NCBI GenBank assembly: GCA_937894335.1
Contig: CALCRU010000001.1
Span: 1-49,174, forward strand
Reading direction: 5' to 3'
Source of the DNA: an uncultured Treponema sp.
Lineage (GTDB): Bacteria; Spirochaetota; Spirochaetia; Treponematales; Treponemataceae
DNA length: 49,174 nucleotides
Positions 42,125 through 49,174 of the stretch are shown here, in pieces; the first letter of the stretch is position 1; every line of letters begins with the position of its first letter. A program made the position numbers and the translations under genes. The notes below the pieces were generated by a model. The model saw nothing but the letters and a program-made list of their open reading frames with translations, was not told the DNA's origin and made no database searches.

Positions 42125-42693
42125 TGGAATTTTCACTTCTTCATCTTACAGGCATATTTTTTTACATAGGACTTTTTGCCGTAGGCGGAGGTCTTGTTGC
42201 TGCTACATTCATGAAGCAGGCCCTTGTTGATCAGTACGCTCTTATTTCCGCAGAAAAATTCTACAGCATGCTTGCCATAAGCGAAAGCACACCCGGCCCA
42301 ATCGGAATAAACATGGCAACATACATAGGCACCGAACTTTACGGTCCTCTTGGGGGAATCGTCTGCACTGCCGCAGAAGTTCTTCCGTCTCTCATCATCA
42401 TAATGATTATCGCTCGCTTCTTTATGAAGTTCAACAGCCATCCTCTAGTAAAGGGAGCTTTCTCGGCTCTGCGTCCTGCAACAAGCGGATTGGTTCTTGT
42501 GGCCCTGCTTCCTGTCTTTTTTATGACTCTCATCAACACGAGCGCCTTTTCTGCAAGCCACAGCATTCCAGATTTGTTTGTCTGGAAGTCCTGGATTTTT
42601 TACGCCATAAGCCTTGTGGTCCTCTTTAAGACAAAACTGCATCCCATTGTAATCATTGCACTAGGGGCTGTGTTCGGGATACTGTTTTGTTAA
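42124..42693 (+). CDS. ChrA-type transporter, C-terminal half protein
   Basis: 189 residues, the partner CHR domain. The motifs are HLTGIFFYIGLFAVGGGLVAATFMK and SESTPGPIGINMATYIG, parallel to those of the first half. The ATG at 42124 has GGAGGAG five bases before it and shares a base with the preceding stop. The two proteins probably form a heterodimer in the inner membrane. Confidence 0.85.
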   Translation: MEFSLLHLTGIFFYIGLFAVGGGLVAATFMKQALVDQYALISAEKFYSMLAISESTPGPIGINMATYIGTELYGPLGGIVCTAAEVLPSLIIIMIIARFFMKFNSHPLVKGAFSALRPATSGLVLVALLPVFFMTLINTSAFSASHSIPDLFVWKSWIFYAISLVVLFKTKLHPIVIIALGAVFGILFC

Positions 42694-42697
42694 CGCC

Positions 42698-42726
42698 TTG
42701 CCGTCTTCCTTACGGTGTGATATAAT
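42698..42726 (+). promoter_or_regulatory. deoD promoter, leaderless geometry
   Basis: TTGCCG (42698-42703), a 17-nt spacer and a perfect TATAAT (42721-42726), then six bases and the ATG at 42733. No Shine-Dalgarno sequence. Confidence 0.75.
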
Positions 42727-42732
42727 TAGACT

Positions 42733-43440
42733 ATGAGTACACATATTAACGCGAAAGACGGTGACATTGCAGAGTCAGTTTTGCTTCCGGGGGATCCCCT
42801 TAGGGCAAAGTTTATTGCAGAGCATTTTTTGCAGAATCCTGTTTGCTACAACGAGGTGCGCGGTATGTACGGCTTTACTGGCACCTATAAGGGTCAGAAG
42901 GTTTCCGTACAGGGAACTGGCATGGGACAGCCCTCTCTTTCCATTTATGTAAACGAACTTTTCCGCTTTTACAATGTGCAGAAGGCTATTCGTGTGGGTA
43001 CATGCGGAGCCGTCCGTCGTGACATTGCGCTTAGGGATGTCCTTCTTGCGCAGGGGGCATGTTCCGACAGCGCTCTGAATACATACCGCTTTGAAGGCAT
43101 GCACTATGCTCCCATTGCAGACTTTTCTCTTCTGAATACGGCTTGGACAAGGGCAAAGGAGATGGGGCTTAATGCAAAGGCTGGTCTTTGCGTTTCAAGC
43201 GACAATTTTTATGACGACAAGGAAAAATGGAAGTTGTGGGCGGAATACGGTGCCCTGGGCATAGAAATGGAAGCTGCTGAACTGTATACCCTTGCCGCAA
43301 AATTTTCAAGAAAGGCTCTTGCAATACTTACTGTGAGCGACCACATTCTTTTGGGCGGAGAGACAAGCGCCGAAGAAAGGCAGACTTCATTTACAGACAT
43401 GATTACACTTGCACTGGATACCATAACCGGCTGCAACTAG
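42733..43440 (+). CDS. deoD: purine-nucleoside phosphorylase DeoD
   Basis: A 235-residue hexameric purine-nucleoside phosphorylase that splits (deoxy)inosine, guanosine or adenosine with phosphate for salvage. Typical stretches are LLPGDPLRAKFIAEHFL (phosphate site, about 17-33), RVGTCGAVRRDI, GIEMEAAELYTLA (ribose-binding Glu) and the catalytic Asp in VSDHILLGGETSAEERQ. The length equals E. coli DeoD. It is followed nine bases later by a nucleotidyltransferase. Confidence 0.92.
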   Translation: MSTHINAKDGDIAESVLLPGDPLRAKFIAEHFLQNPVCYNEVRGMYGFTGTYKGQKVSVQGTGMGQPSLSIYVNELFRFYNVQKAIRVGTCGAVRRDIALRDVLLAQGACSDSALNTYRFEGMHYAPIADFSLLNTAWTRAKEMGLNAKAGLCVSSDNFYDDKEKWKLWAEYGALGIEMEAAELYTLAAKFSRKALAILTVSDHILLGGETSAEERQTSFTDMITLALDTITGCN

Positions 43441-43449
43441 GGAGGGGAC

Positions 43450-44358
43450 ATGAAACCAACATTACTTGTACTTGCCGCTGGCATGGGAAGCCGATACGGT
43501 GGAGTAAAGCAAATTTCGGCAGTAGGCAGGCACGACGAGTGCCTTCTTGATTATGCCACTTACGATGCTCGTGAATGCGGTTTTGGCAAAGTCGTTTATG
43601 TAATCCGCAAGGACATAGAAAAGGACTTTAGGGAACGACTCTTTGACAGGGTTGCAAAAAACTTTGATGCGGAATATGTCTTCCAGTCAAAGGAATCTCT
43701 TCTTGACGCTGGAGAACTTTCTAGAAATCCTGATAGGACAAAACCTTGGGGAACAATGCATGCCGTACTGTGTGCCGAAAAATCTATACACGAACCCTTT
43801 GCTGTAATCAATAGTGATGACTATTACGGACGGGATGCATTTAGAACCTTGGGACAGTATCTTTCTGCGGTTGACAAGAACTGTACAGAGCATGCCATGG
43901 TGGGATATGTTCTTGGCAACACCATGAGTCGCAACGGTTCCGTAAGCAGGGGCATTTGTACTGTAAAGAACGGCTTTCTTGAATCCATTACCGAAAACAC
44001 AAAAATTAGTTACAAGGGTGACCACATTGTAAGCGAAATAGACGACCGTGATGTGGAACTTACTGGTAACGAATGGGTAAGCATGAATCTGTTTGGATTT
44101 GTACCCAATGCATTTGAAACCTTCCACGAGTACTGGGAAAACTTTAAGGCAACATCCCTTGCTCTTCCCAAGGCCGAAGCTCTTTTGCCTGAAGCTGCAG
44201 GACTGATTGTCTCCAAGGGAAGGGGTACAATCAGATTTTTTACTTCTACAGAAAAATGGTTTGGAATGACTTATCCCGAAGACAGGGAAGTCGTAAAGAA
44301 TGAAATCAGTGCAAAAATTGATTCTGGATATTATCCTGAACCACTCTGGAAAAAATAA
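43450..44358 (+). CDS. sugar nucleotidyltransferase-like protein
   Basis: 302 residues with the N-terminal nucleotidyltransferase loop LVLAAGMGSRYGGVKQI (5-21), the typical GxGxRxGGxKQ pattern, the donor-contact KPWGTMHAVLCA near 98-109 and the metal-binding INSDDYYG near 119. The rest is the single Rossmann-like GT-A fold with no left-handed helix domain. The sugar phosphate is unknown. The stop TAA overlaps the start of manA by one base, so it may act on mannose or another hexose in envelope glycan synthesis. GGGAGGGG precedes the ATG. Confidence 0.8.
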   Translation: MKPTLLVLAAGMGSRYGGVKQISAVGRHDECLLDYATYDARECGFGKVVYVIRKDIEKDFRERLFDRVAKNFDAEYVFQSKESLLDAGELSRNPDRTKPWGTMHAVLCAEKSIHEPFAVINSDDYYGRDAFRTLGQYLSAVDKNCTEHAMVGYVLGNTMSRNGSVSRGICTVKNGFLESITENTKISYKGDHIVSEIDDRDVELTGNEWVSMNLFGFVPNAFETFHEYWENFKATSLALPKAEALLPEAAGLIVSKGRGTIRFFTSTEKWFGMTYPEDREVVKNEISAKIDSGYYPEPLWKK

Positions 44359-45149
44359 TGATAAAGTTAAATGCAATTCGTTCTGACAAAGTCTGGGGCT
44401 ACGAACTGTGGATTGCCTCAACCCATGCCAACGGCTGCCAAAAGGAATTCAAGGATTTTGTAGGCGGAGACTTTCCGCTTTTGGTTAAGTTGATTCAGGC
44501 AGACAAAAGGCTTAGCGTTCAAGTTCATCCTGATAACGAAAGGGCCTCCTTGTACGAGCATTGCCGTGGCAAGACTGAGTGCTGGTATATACTTTCTGCC
44601 CAGCCTGGTGCCCAAATTGTTTACGGACTTAACGGAGTCTATACAGACCGTGAGCTTAGAAATGCCATAGAGGCAAATTCTTTAGAAGACTGTCTTCGCT
44701 ATGTTCCCGTAGAAGCAGGTGATTTTGTATACATTCCTGCTGGTACTGTACATGCTCTGTGTGGAGGTGTAAGGCTTCTTGAAGTTCAGCAGTCTAGCGA
44801 CATAACTTACAGACTGTACGACTGGGGGCGCGACCGTGAGCTTCATGTGGAAAAGGGAATAGCCTGCATAAAGAATGACGGTGTAAGGAATGTGTCTCTT
44901 TTTCCGGGAGCCTTTTCTTGCCCATATTTTGAACTGGAAGAAATTACGGTAGAAAAAGAGTATGTGCTCTCTGCCGGTAAGTCCGGTAAGGAAAAAAAGC
45001 CTTCCGACTATGTGCTCTATTATGTGATTGAGGGCGAGGGAACTATTAACGGCGAGTCCTGTGGTAAAGAAGACATTTTTGTTCTTGCCCCCGAGGAATC
45101 TGCATTAGTCAGCGGAAACCTTCGCATTATGAAAATAATATCTTGGTAA
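44358..45149 (+). CDS. manA: class I mannose-6-phosphate isomerase
   Basis: A cupin enzyme of 263 residues that interconverts mannose-6-P and fructose-6-P with a zinc ion. Zinc-ligand motifs are QVHPDNE (about 54-60), KTECWYIL (about 73) and IPAGTVHALCGG (about 134), with QQSSDITYRLYDWGR following. This is the short form seen in many bacteria (about half of E. coli ManA). It is translationally coupled to the preceding nucleotidyltransferase. Confidence 0.9.
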   Translation: MIKLNAIRSDKVWGYELWIASTHANGCQKEFKDFVGGDFPLLVKLIQADKRLSVQVHPDNERASLYEHCRGKTECWYILSAQPGAQIVYGLNGVYTDRELRNAIEANSLEDCLRYVPVEAGDFVYIPAGTVHALCGGVRLLEVQQSSDITYRLYDWGRDRELHVEKGIACIKNDGVRNVSLFPGAFSCPYFELEEITVEKEYVLSAGKSGKEKKPSDYVLYYVIEGEGTINGESCGKEDIFVLAPEESALVSGNLRIMKIISW

Positions 45150-45172
45150 CCGCCGACTTTGCTTTGCTTTTT

Positions 45173-46135
45173 TTAGAATGTGTATGTGTAGCTTAAGGCT
45201 ATGCGCTTGAAGTACCATTCCCTGCCTGTGGTGGTAAGGAGGGGTTCTTCTCCGCCTGCCGTGTGGGATGTGCTAAAGCTTCTGCGGCTTGAAAATCCTA
45301 CAAGGAAGGTGAGGGCGCTGTGGGAATCAAATTCAAACTGAGCTAGTGGGCTGATTGAAATGCTCATGAAGTTTCCGTCGTAAGCGGCATTTGTAAATGC
45401 GTCATCGCTCAGGTAGCCGTCCATTTCAAACATTACGCCAACTCTCTTTATTACCAGTGGCATCTGGTAAGCAAGAACTGCGTTTACATACTGCTGAAGT
45501 CCGTTTACTTTTTCTCCGCTGTTCTGCCACAGCCATATGTCCTTATCTGCTTCTCCAAGAAGTGAGTGGTAGTAAATCTGATAGGAGGCGAGCATTACAA
45601 CATGAGTCCAGTCACCGGGAATAAGTGCTCCTGTATCAAACTGGAATGTAGCCTGAGCCCATGCCTTCCAGAACCACTTGGAAAATGGAGTGCAGGCTTC
45701 GTAGTCGTTTATTCCGTTCCAAGTGCCTGTTCCCTTAAGGCCTGCAATGGTCCATCCTGTGCCTATTTCTGTTCCTGCGCTGAACACAAGAAAGGGAAGC
45801 GGGGTAAATGTTGCCTGAATTCCCGGCTTCATTGTAATAGGAGTAAGTTCAAATGTTGAGGCAAGTTCCACATTTGCAGAATTTAAAAGCCAGTTGTCTC
45901 CCAGGGGAGTGGGGATTTTATAGGTGAATTTTCCCACAATTCTTCCCTCGAGTCCGCCGTAAAATCCGGTAACAGGGGCAAAATGGTCTTGGCCTGCAAC
46001 ATAGTCCGTCTTTGGAGAAAAGGCAAAATCCGTAGTAATTGAAAGGGCTGTGTTTTCAGGCAGGTCCAGTGCAGAAAGCGGTACAAGGGCTACAAGCACA
46101 AAGGCAAATCCCACCGCAAGTTTTGTAAGTTTCAT
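45173..46135 (-). CDS. outer-membrane beta-barrel protein
   Basis: 320 residues from the ATG at 46135, which has GAGGAG six bases before it. A signal peptide (MKLTKLAVGFAFVLVALVPLSA) is followed by strand-rich, aromatic-rich sequence ending ALSYTYTF, with the C-terminal Phe of BAM substrates. I cannot name a family; treponemes have many lineage-specific barrels. The promoter carries a perfect palindrome, so the gene is probably induced by a specific signal. Confidence 0.75.
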   Translation of the reverse strand: MKLTKLAVGFAFVLVALVPLSALDLPENTALSITTDFAFSPKTDYVAGQDHFAPVTGFYGGLEGRIVGKFTYKIPTPLGDNWLLNSANVELASTFELTPITMKPGIQATFTPLPFLVFSAGTEIGTGWTIAGLKGTGTWNGINDYEACTPFSKWFWKAWAQATFQFDTGALIPGDWTHVVMLASYQIYYHSLLGEADKDIWLWQNSGEKVNGLQQYVNAVLAYQMPLVIKRVGVMFEMDGYLSDDAFTNAAYDGNFMSISISPLAQFEFDSHSALTFLVGFSSRRSFSTSHTAGGEEPLLTTTGREWYFKRIALSYTYTF

Positions 46136-46152
46136 AGGCAACTCCTCTTATG

Positions 46153-46173
46153 TATGATAGTGTTACTATCATA
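46153..46173. promoter_or_regulatory. palindromic operator over the barrel-gene start site
   Basis: TATGATAGT-GTT-ACTATCATA, two perfect 9-bp arms. It begins directly after the -10 (46174-46179) of the minus-strand promoter, so the predicted start site (about 46167) lies within it. A bound repressor would block transcription; the same symmetry would also fold as a hairpin at the mRNA 5' end. Confidence 0.7.
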
Positions 46174-46201
46174 ATTATAGCACAACTTTCAGATAACGCA
46201 A
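46174..46201 (-). promoter_or_regulatory. promoter of the barrel gene
   Basis: On the minus strand TTGCGT (46201-46196), a 16-nt spacer and a perfect TATAAT (46179-46174). Confidence 0.7.
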
Positions 46202-46232
46202 GTAAAATTTTCATAAATTTTTATAGCTTCTA

Positions 46233-46261
46233 TTGACAGAAACAAAATGCCGTGTTATTGT
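46233..46261 (+). promoter_or_regulatory. trpE promoter
   Basis: TTGACA (46233-46238), a 17-nt spacer and TATTGT (46256-46261). The leader of about 30 bases has AAAGGGG before the ATG. I see no Trp-rich leader peptide or attenuator. Confidence 0.7.
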
Positions 46262-46297
46262 TACTTACCATAGAAACATAAATCAAAGGGGTACTTT

Positions 46298-47776
46298 ATG
46301 CCGTCAAGAACAGACAGTCTTTACATTACGCTACCCAGCGACCGTTACACACCTTTTTCCCTTGCAAGAAAATTGGGGGCAAGGGCAATTCTTGAAAGCG
46401 CCAGATTTAACAGGGGCAGAGAAAGGTTTTCTATTCTTCTTACAGAAGAAGCATTTCATGTGGTGCAGGATGATGAGGGCATTGCCTTTATTATTGACGG
46501 CCGCCGTGTTCCATTTACAGAGCCTGTTCTTTCTGAAGACGGAAGCCCTGAAACCATTGCACCGGGAAGTTCCGTTGCCCACAAGGCAGACATTCTTGAC
46601 GCCCTGCTGTATGTTGCAAAAGAAAACGACATGCCAGTAAAAAGCGATGGTACCCTGATTCCTGTGCCAGCCAGCGGAGTAGGTTACTTAAGCTATGAAT
46701 TTTGTGCCAGATGCGACACCATTACGCTTTCCCCTCAGATTGACGAACTCCACATTCCAGAAAGCGAATTTATTGTAGGACATGTGTACATTGTCTTTGA
46801 CCATTTTACAGAAAAACTTCACATATTTGCCCTGAACTACACGGAACATCAGATTGACTTAAAGAAGGCTCTGGACAGGCTTAAGGCTCGCCTTGAAGAT
46901 TTAGACTTTTCTTATCTTGCTCCTCCTGAACAGCCTTGTGAATGTAGAACCATTACAGACCTTGCCCAAAGCGAAAAGGAATATAAGGAAAAGGTTAGGG
47001 AACTTAAAGAAGAGATCGTAAAGGGTAACATCTTTCAGGCTGTTCCTTCTAGACGGCTTCAGCTTGAAAGCGAAACTAGCGCACTTGAAGTTTACCGCCG
47101 CCTCAGATCTGTAAATCCTTCTCCCTATCTGGTTTACATTGATTTTGGCCCCCGACAGATTGTGGGCTCTTCTCCAGAAAGTCTTGTTCGTGTACGCGAG
47201 GGTAAGGCGTCAATCCGTCCTATTGCAGGAACACGACGCAGGGGAAAAGATGCAGCCGAAGACGAAGCCCTAAAGCAAAATCTTCTTTCTGACCCTAAGG
47301 AAAAAAGCGAACACCTTATGCTTGTGGATTTGGCCCGTAACGATTTGGGACGGGTGTGTAGTCAGGGATCGGTGCAGGTAACAAGATTTATGGACTGCGA
47401 ATACTTTAGCCATGTAATGCATCTTGTAAGCGATGTGGAGGGTTCTGTTCTGCCGGGCTACAAGCAGATTCAAGTTCTTAGGGCCGCTTTTCCTGCAGGG
47501 ACTGTAAGTGGGTCTCCTAAAATTAGTGCCATAGAAATCTTAAGCAGACTGGAAAAAGTAAAGCGACGGTTTTATGCTGGTGCTATAGGCTACATTCAGG
47601 GCTCGGGCGATTTGGACTTCTGCATTGCTATACGGTGCGCCTTAAAGCAGGGCACTACATGGACCCTACAGGCCGGAGGAGGTATTGTCTATGATTCTAA
47701 TCCCGACCGTGAGTGGGAAGAGACAAACGAAAAACTCGGCGCCCTTAGGGCAGTTCTTGAGGGCACCGGTTTATGA
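46298..47776 (+). CDS. trpE: anthranilate synthase component I-like (chorismate-binding)
   Basis: 492 residues of the chorismate-utilising family. The N-terminal domain carries YTPFSLARKLGARAILESARF; the C-terminal domain has KGNIFQAVPSRR, VGSSPESLVRV, IRPIAGTRRRG, LVDLARNDLGRVC and AAFPAGTVSGSPKISAIEIL. The Ala in PIAGT is the mark of anthranilate synthase, since aminodeoxychorismate synthase (PabB) has Lys there. It would make anthranilate with a TrpG amidotransferase for Trp synthesis, but no trpG or other trp gene is adjacent. Confidence 0.9.
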   Translation: MPSRTDSLYITLPSDRYTPFSLARKLGARAILESARFNRGRERFSILLTEEAFHVVQDDEGIAFIIDGRRVPFTEPVLSEDGSPETIAPGSSVAHKADILDALLYVAKENDMPVKSDGTLIPVPASGVGYLSYEFCARCDTITLSPQIDELHIPESEFIVGHVYIVFDHFTEKLHIFALNYTEHQIDLKKALDRLKARLEDLDFSYLAPPEQPCECRTITDLAQSEKEYKEKVRELKEEIVKGNIFQAVPSRRLQLESETSALEVYRRLRSVNPSPYLVYIDFGPRQIVGSSPESLVRVREGKASIRPIAGTRRRGKDAAEDEALKQNLLSDPKEKSEHLMLVDLARNDLGRVCSQGSVQVTRFMDCEYFSHVMHLVSDVEGSVLPGYKQIQVLRAAFPAGTVSGSPKISAIEILSRLEKVKRRFYAGAIGYIQGSGDLDFCIAIRCALKQGTTWTLQAGGGIVYDSNPDREWEETNEKLGALRAVLEGTGL

Positions 47777-47782
47777 CTTCAA

Positions 47783-49096
47783 TCAGTTTGTAATGTCGCC
47801 TGTGTCAAAGGGGTCTCCGCATTCGGGACAGAACTTGGGAGGCTTTGTGGGATCAGCAGGTTCCCATCCGCATTTGTCGCACTTGTAAAGGGGTGCCCCT
47901 TGTGGCTTTGGCTTACCGCATTCAGAACAGAACTTTCCTTTGTTTACGGCTCCACATGAGCATGTCCATCCTGTTCCGTTTGGTTTAGGCTTTCCGCATT
48001 CTGGACAGAATTTTCCGCTTGCAGAGGCTCCGCAAGAAGGACACTTCCAGCTGTCGGCCTTCTGAGCCTGCTGTTGGTTTTGGGTAGAGGCTGCACCCAT
48101 TGCATACAGGTTTTGTATGGACGCTCCTCCTGCCTGACCAGCCATTCCCATTCCCATAAATGCTGTTGCGGCTCCGTTAGTGTTGCTTGCCGCTGCTTCC
48201 ATTGCAGATGCTTGTGCGCCTACAAGACGGGCCGCCGCCATGTTGGGGTCTGTGTAGGCAACCATTTCCTGCATCTGCTTGATTTTCTTTTCGTCTTCTT
48301 CATCAGCCTTAAGGGAAGAAATTCCGAATGAGACAATTTCCAGTCCGCGGAGTTTTTTCCATTTTTCAGACAGTTCCTGATTCAGGCACTCTGCAAGTTC
48401 TGTGCTGTGTCCGGGAAGGGCGGAATACCTTATGCCTTTTTCTGAAAGTCTTGCAAAGGCAGGCTGCAGGGCGGTAAGAAGTTCCGTCTTAAGCTGACCG
48501 TCAATGGAGTCTCGGGTATATTCAGACTCAACATTGGAACATACATTCGTGTAAAAGAGGATAGGGTCTGTAATGCGATAGCTGTATTCGCCAAAGCACT
48601 TTATGGCAATGTCCATGTCTATTCTTGCCCTAGCGTCTACAACTCTGAAGGGGACTGGTGCGGCAGTTCCGTACTTGTTTCCCAAAAGTTCCTTTGTGTT
48701 GATGTAGTAGACCCTCTGGTCTTTTCCAGGTTCACCGCCAAATGTAAATCGTCTTCCTATTTCTTTAAATGTTTCCAGTATGCTTTCGCCAAGGTTTCCT
48801 GCAAAGATTGAAGGCTCTGTAGAAGAGTCGTAGACAAATTCTCCCGGCTGAGCGCATAGTTCCGCAACCTTACCCTGATCAACAATAATCATGCACTGTC
48901 CGTCTGCAACCGCAATTACAGAACCTTTGCTTATGATGTTATCTGTTCCCTTTGTATTGGAAGACCTTTTCCCTGTTCTCTTTTGACCCTTTACCACAAG
49001 TGTGTCGGCGGTAAGGGAGTCGCAGTAAAAGTATTCCTTCCACTGGTCGGCCAGAGTCCCCGAAACTGCGTTAAGTCCTGCTTGAATAAGTCCCAT
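47783..49096 (-). CDS. SPFH-domain protein with three C-terminal zinc ribbons
   Basis: 437 residues from the ATG at 49096, which has a full TAAGGAGG site five bases ahead. An SPFH (band 7) domain of the YdjI/virion-core-like type fills about residues 1-290 (GLIQAGLNAVSGTLADQWKEYF at the start). An Ala/Met/Gly-rich low-complexity linker follows, then three zinc ribbons (CPSC..CPEC, CSC..CSEC, CDKC..CPEC). There is no signal peptide or membrane helix, so it is probably cytoplasmic and recruited to the membrane. The B. subtilis relative YdjI is tied to PspA-type envelope stress response; here no pspA is adjacent. Confidence 0.85.
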   Translation of the reverse strand: MGLIQAGLNAVSGTLADQWKEYFYCDSLTADTLVVKGQKRTGKRSSNTKGTDNIISKGSVIAVADGQCMIIVDQGKVAELCAQPGEFVYDSSTEPSIFAGNLGESILETFKEIGRRFTFGGEPGKDQRVYYINTKELLGNKYGTAAPVPFRVVDARARIDMDIAIKCFGEYSYRITDPILFYTNVCSNVESEYTRDSIDGQLKTELLTALQPAFARLSEKGIRYSALPGHSTELAECLNQELSEKWKKLRGLEIVSFGISSLKADEEDEKKIKQMQEMVAYTDPNMAAARLVGAQASAMEAAASNTNGAATAFMGMGMAGQAGGASIQNLYAMGAASTQNQQQAQKADSWKCPSCGASASGKFCPECGKPKPNGTGWTCSCGAVNKGKFCSECGKPKPQGAPLYKCDKCGWEPADPTKPPKFCPECGDPFDTGDITN

Positions 49097-49134
49097 GTTT
49101 TCCTCCTTAGGATGCCTTGATTCGTGCGGAGGGT

Positions 49135-49174
49135 TCAATACCCCGACGCTCTGCGTCGAAATAAAGGGTATTGA
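49135..49174. repeat. nested inverted repeat at window end
   Basis: Outer arms TCAATACCC (49135-49143) and GGGTATTGA (49166-49174) enclose CGACGC-TCT-GCGTCG (49144-49158). It is upstream of the SPFH gene and may extend past the window edge. Confidence 0.65.

Noticed and set aside
42694..42720. Small CCGT/ACGG inverted repeat after the chrA pair as terminator
   Set aside because: The stem is four pairs without a T tract and it falls inside the deoD promoter spacer.
46262..46297. Trp attenuator or T-box before trpE
   Set aside because: The leader is about 30 bases, with no Trp codons, no alternative hairpins and no T tract.

Overview
This window comes from a spirochaete, almost certainly a host- or gut-associated Treponema. 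The evidence is the spirochaete-only flagellar gene flbB in the order flbB-fliK-flgD-flgE, a FlgE hook protein with the lysine and cysteine of the treponemal lysinoalanine cross-link at the T. denticola positions, a treponemal-type hexokinase, and an ankyrin/murG/cvpA/atoS/atoC block that resembles T. pallidum. Genes are dense and lie on both strands. I see no prophage, insertion sequence, CRISPR array or rRNA. Four tRNA genes are present: Phe, Arg, Pro and Val.

Layout. 1-8.5 kb holds two glycolipid-type glycosyltransferases (the first broken at a T9 tract), two large outer-membrane proteins, thiI and a secreted protein of unknown function. 8.5-8.7 kb is a tandem, covarying hairpin repeat. 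8.7-11.3 kb (minus) holds a UvrD/Rep helicase and a small lipoprotein. 11.4-16.8 kb is hexokinase followed by flbB-fliK-flgD-flgE and a terminator. 16.9-23.9 kb holds tRNA-Phe and then an apparently continuous operon: ankyrin protein, murG, cvpA-like, holB-like, an NtrB-like kinase, an NtrC-like sigma54 activator and a J-domain protein. 24-27 kb (minus) holds glgC and a c-di-GMP EAL protein. 27-29.4 kb is flgF-flgG and a flgJ-like gene, the first with a good sigma28 promoter. 29.4-32.5 kb (minus) encodes a very large sensor adenylate cyclase. 32.6-35.4 kb holds tRNA-Arg, a TPR protein, pyridoxal kinase, tRNA-Val/Pro with a duplicated tRNA-Pro 3' end, and HU. 35.5-37.5 kb (minus) is a Fur-family regulator with a metal ABC transporter. 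37.6-45.1 kb holds murC, yicC, malQ, a split chrA pair, deoD, a nucleotidyltransferase and manA. 45.2-49.1 kb holds an outer-membrane protein behind a palindromic operator, trpE and an SPFH/zinc-ribbon protein.

How it fits together. The main themes are motility (hook, rod and collar proteins), cell envelope (murG, murC, glycolipids, outer-membrane proteins), sugar and glycogen use (hexokinase, glgC, malQ, manA) and second messengers (an EAL protein and an adenylate cyclase on either side of flgFGJ).

The most unusual features are: (i) at least eight promoters whose -10 box ends 6-7 nt before the start codon, predicting leaderless mRNAs; (ii) tandem and nested intergenic hairpins, one pair with compensatory base changes; (iii) a Bacteroides HTCS-like double propeller fused to a class III adenylate cyclase; and (iv) a single-base frameshift in a T9 tract. 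All calls rest on reading the sequence and on family knowledge; no search was run.
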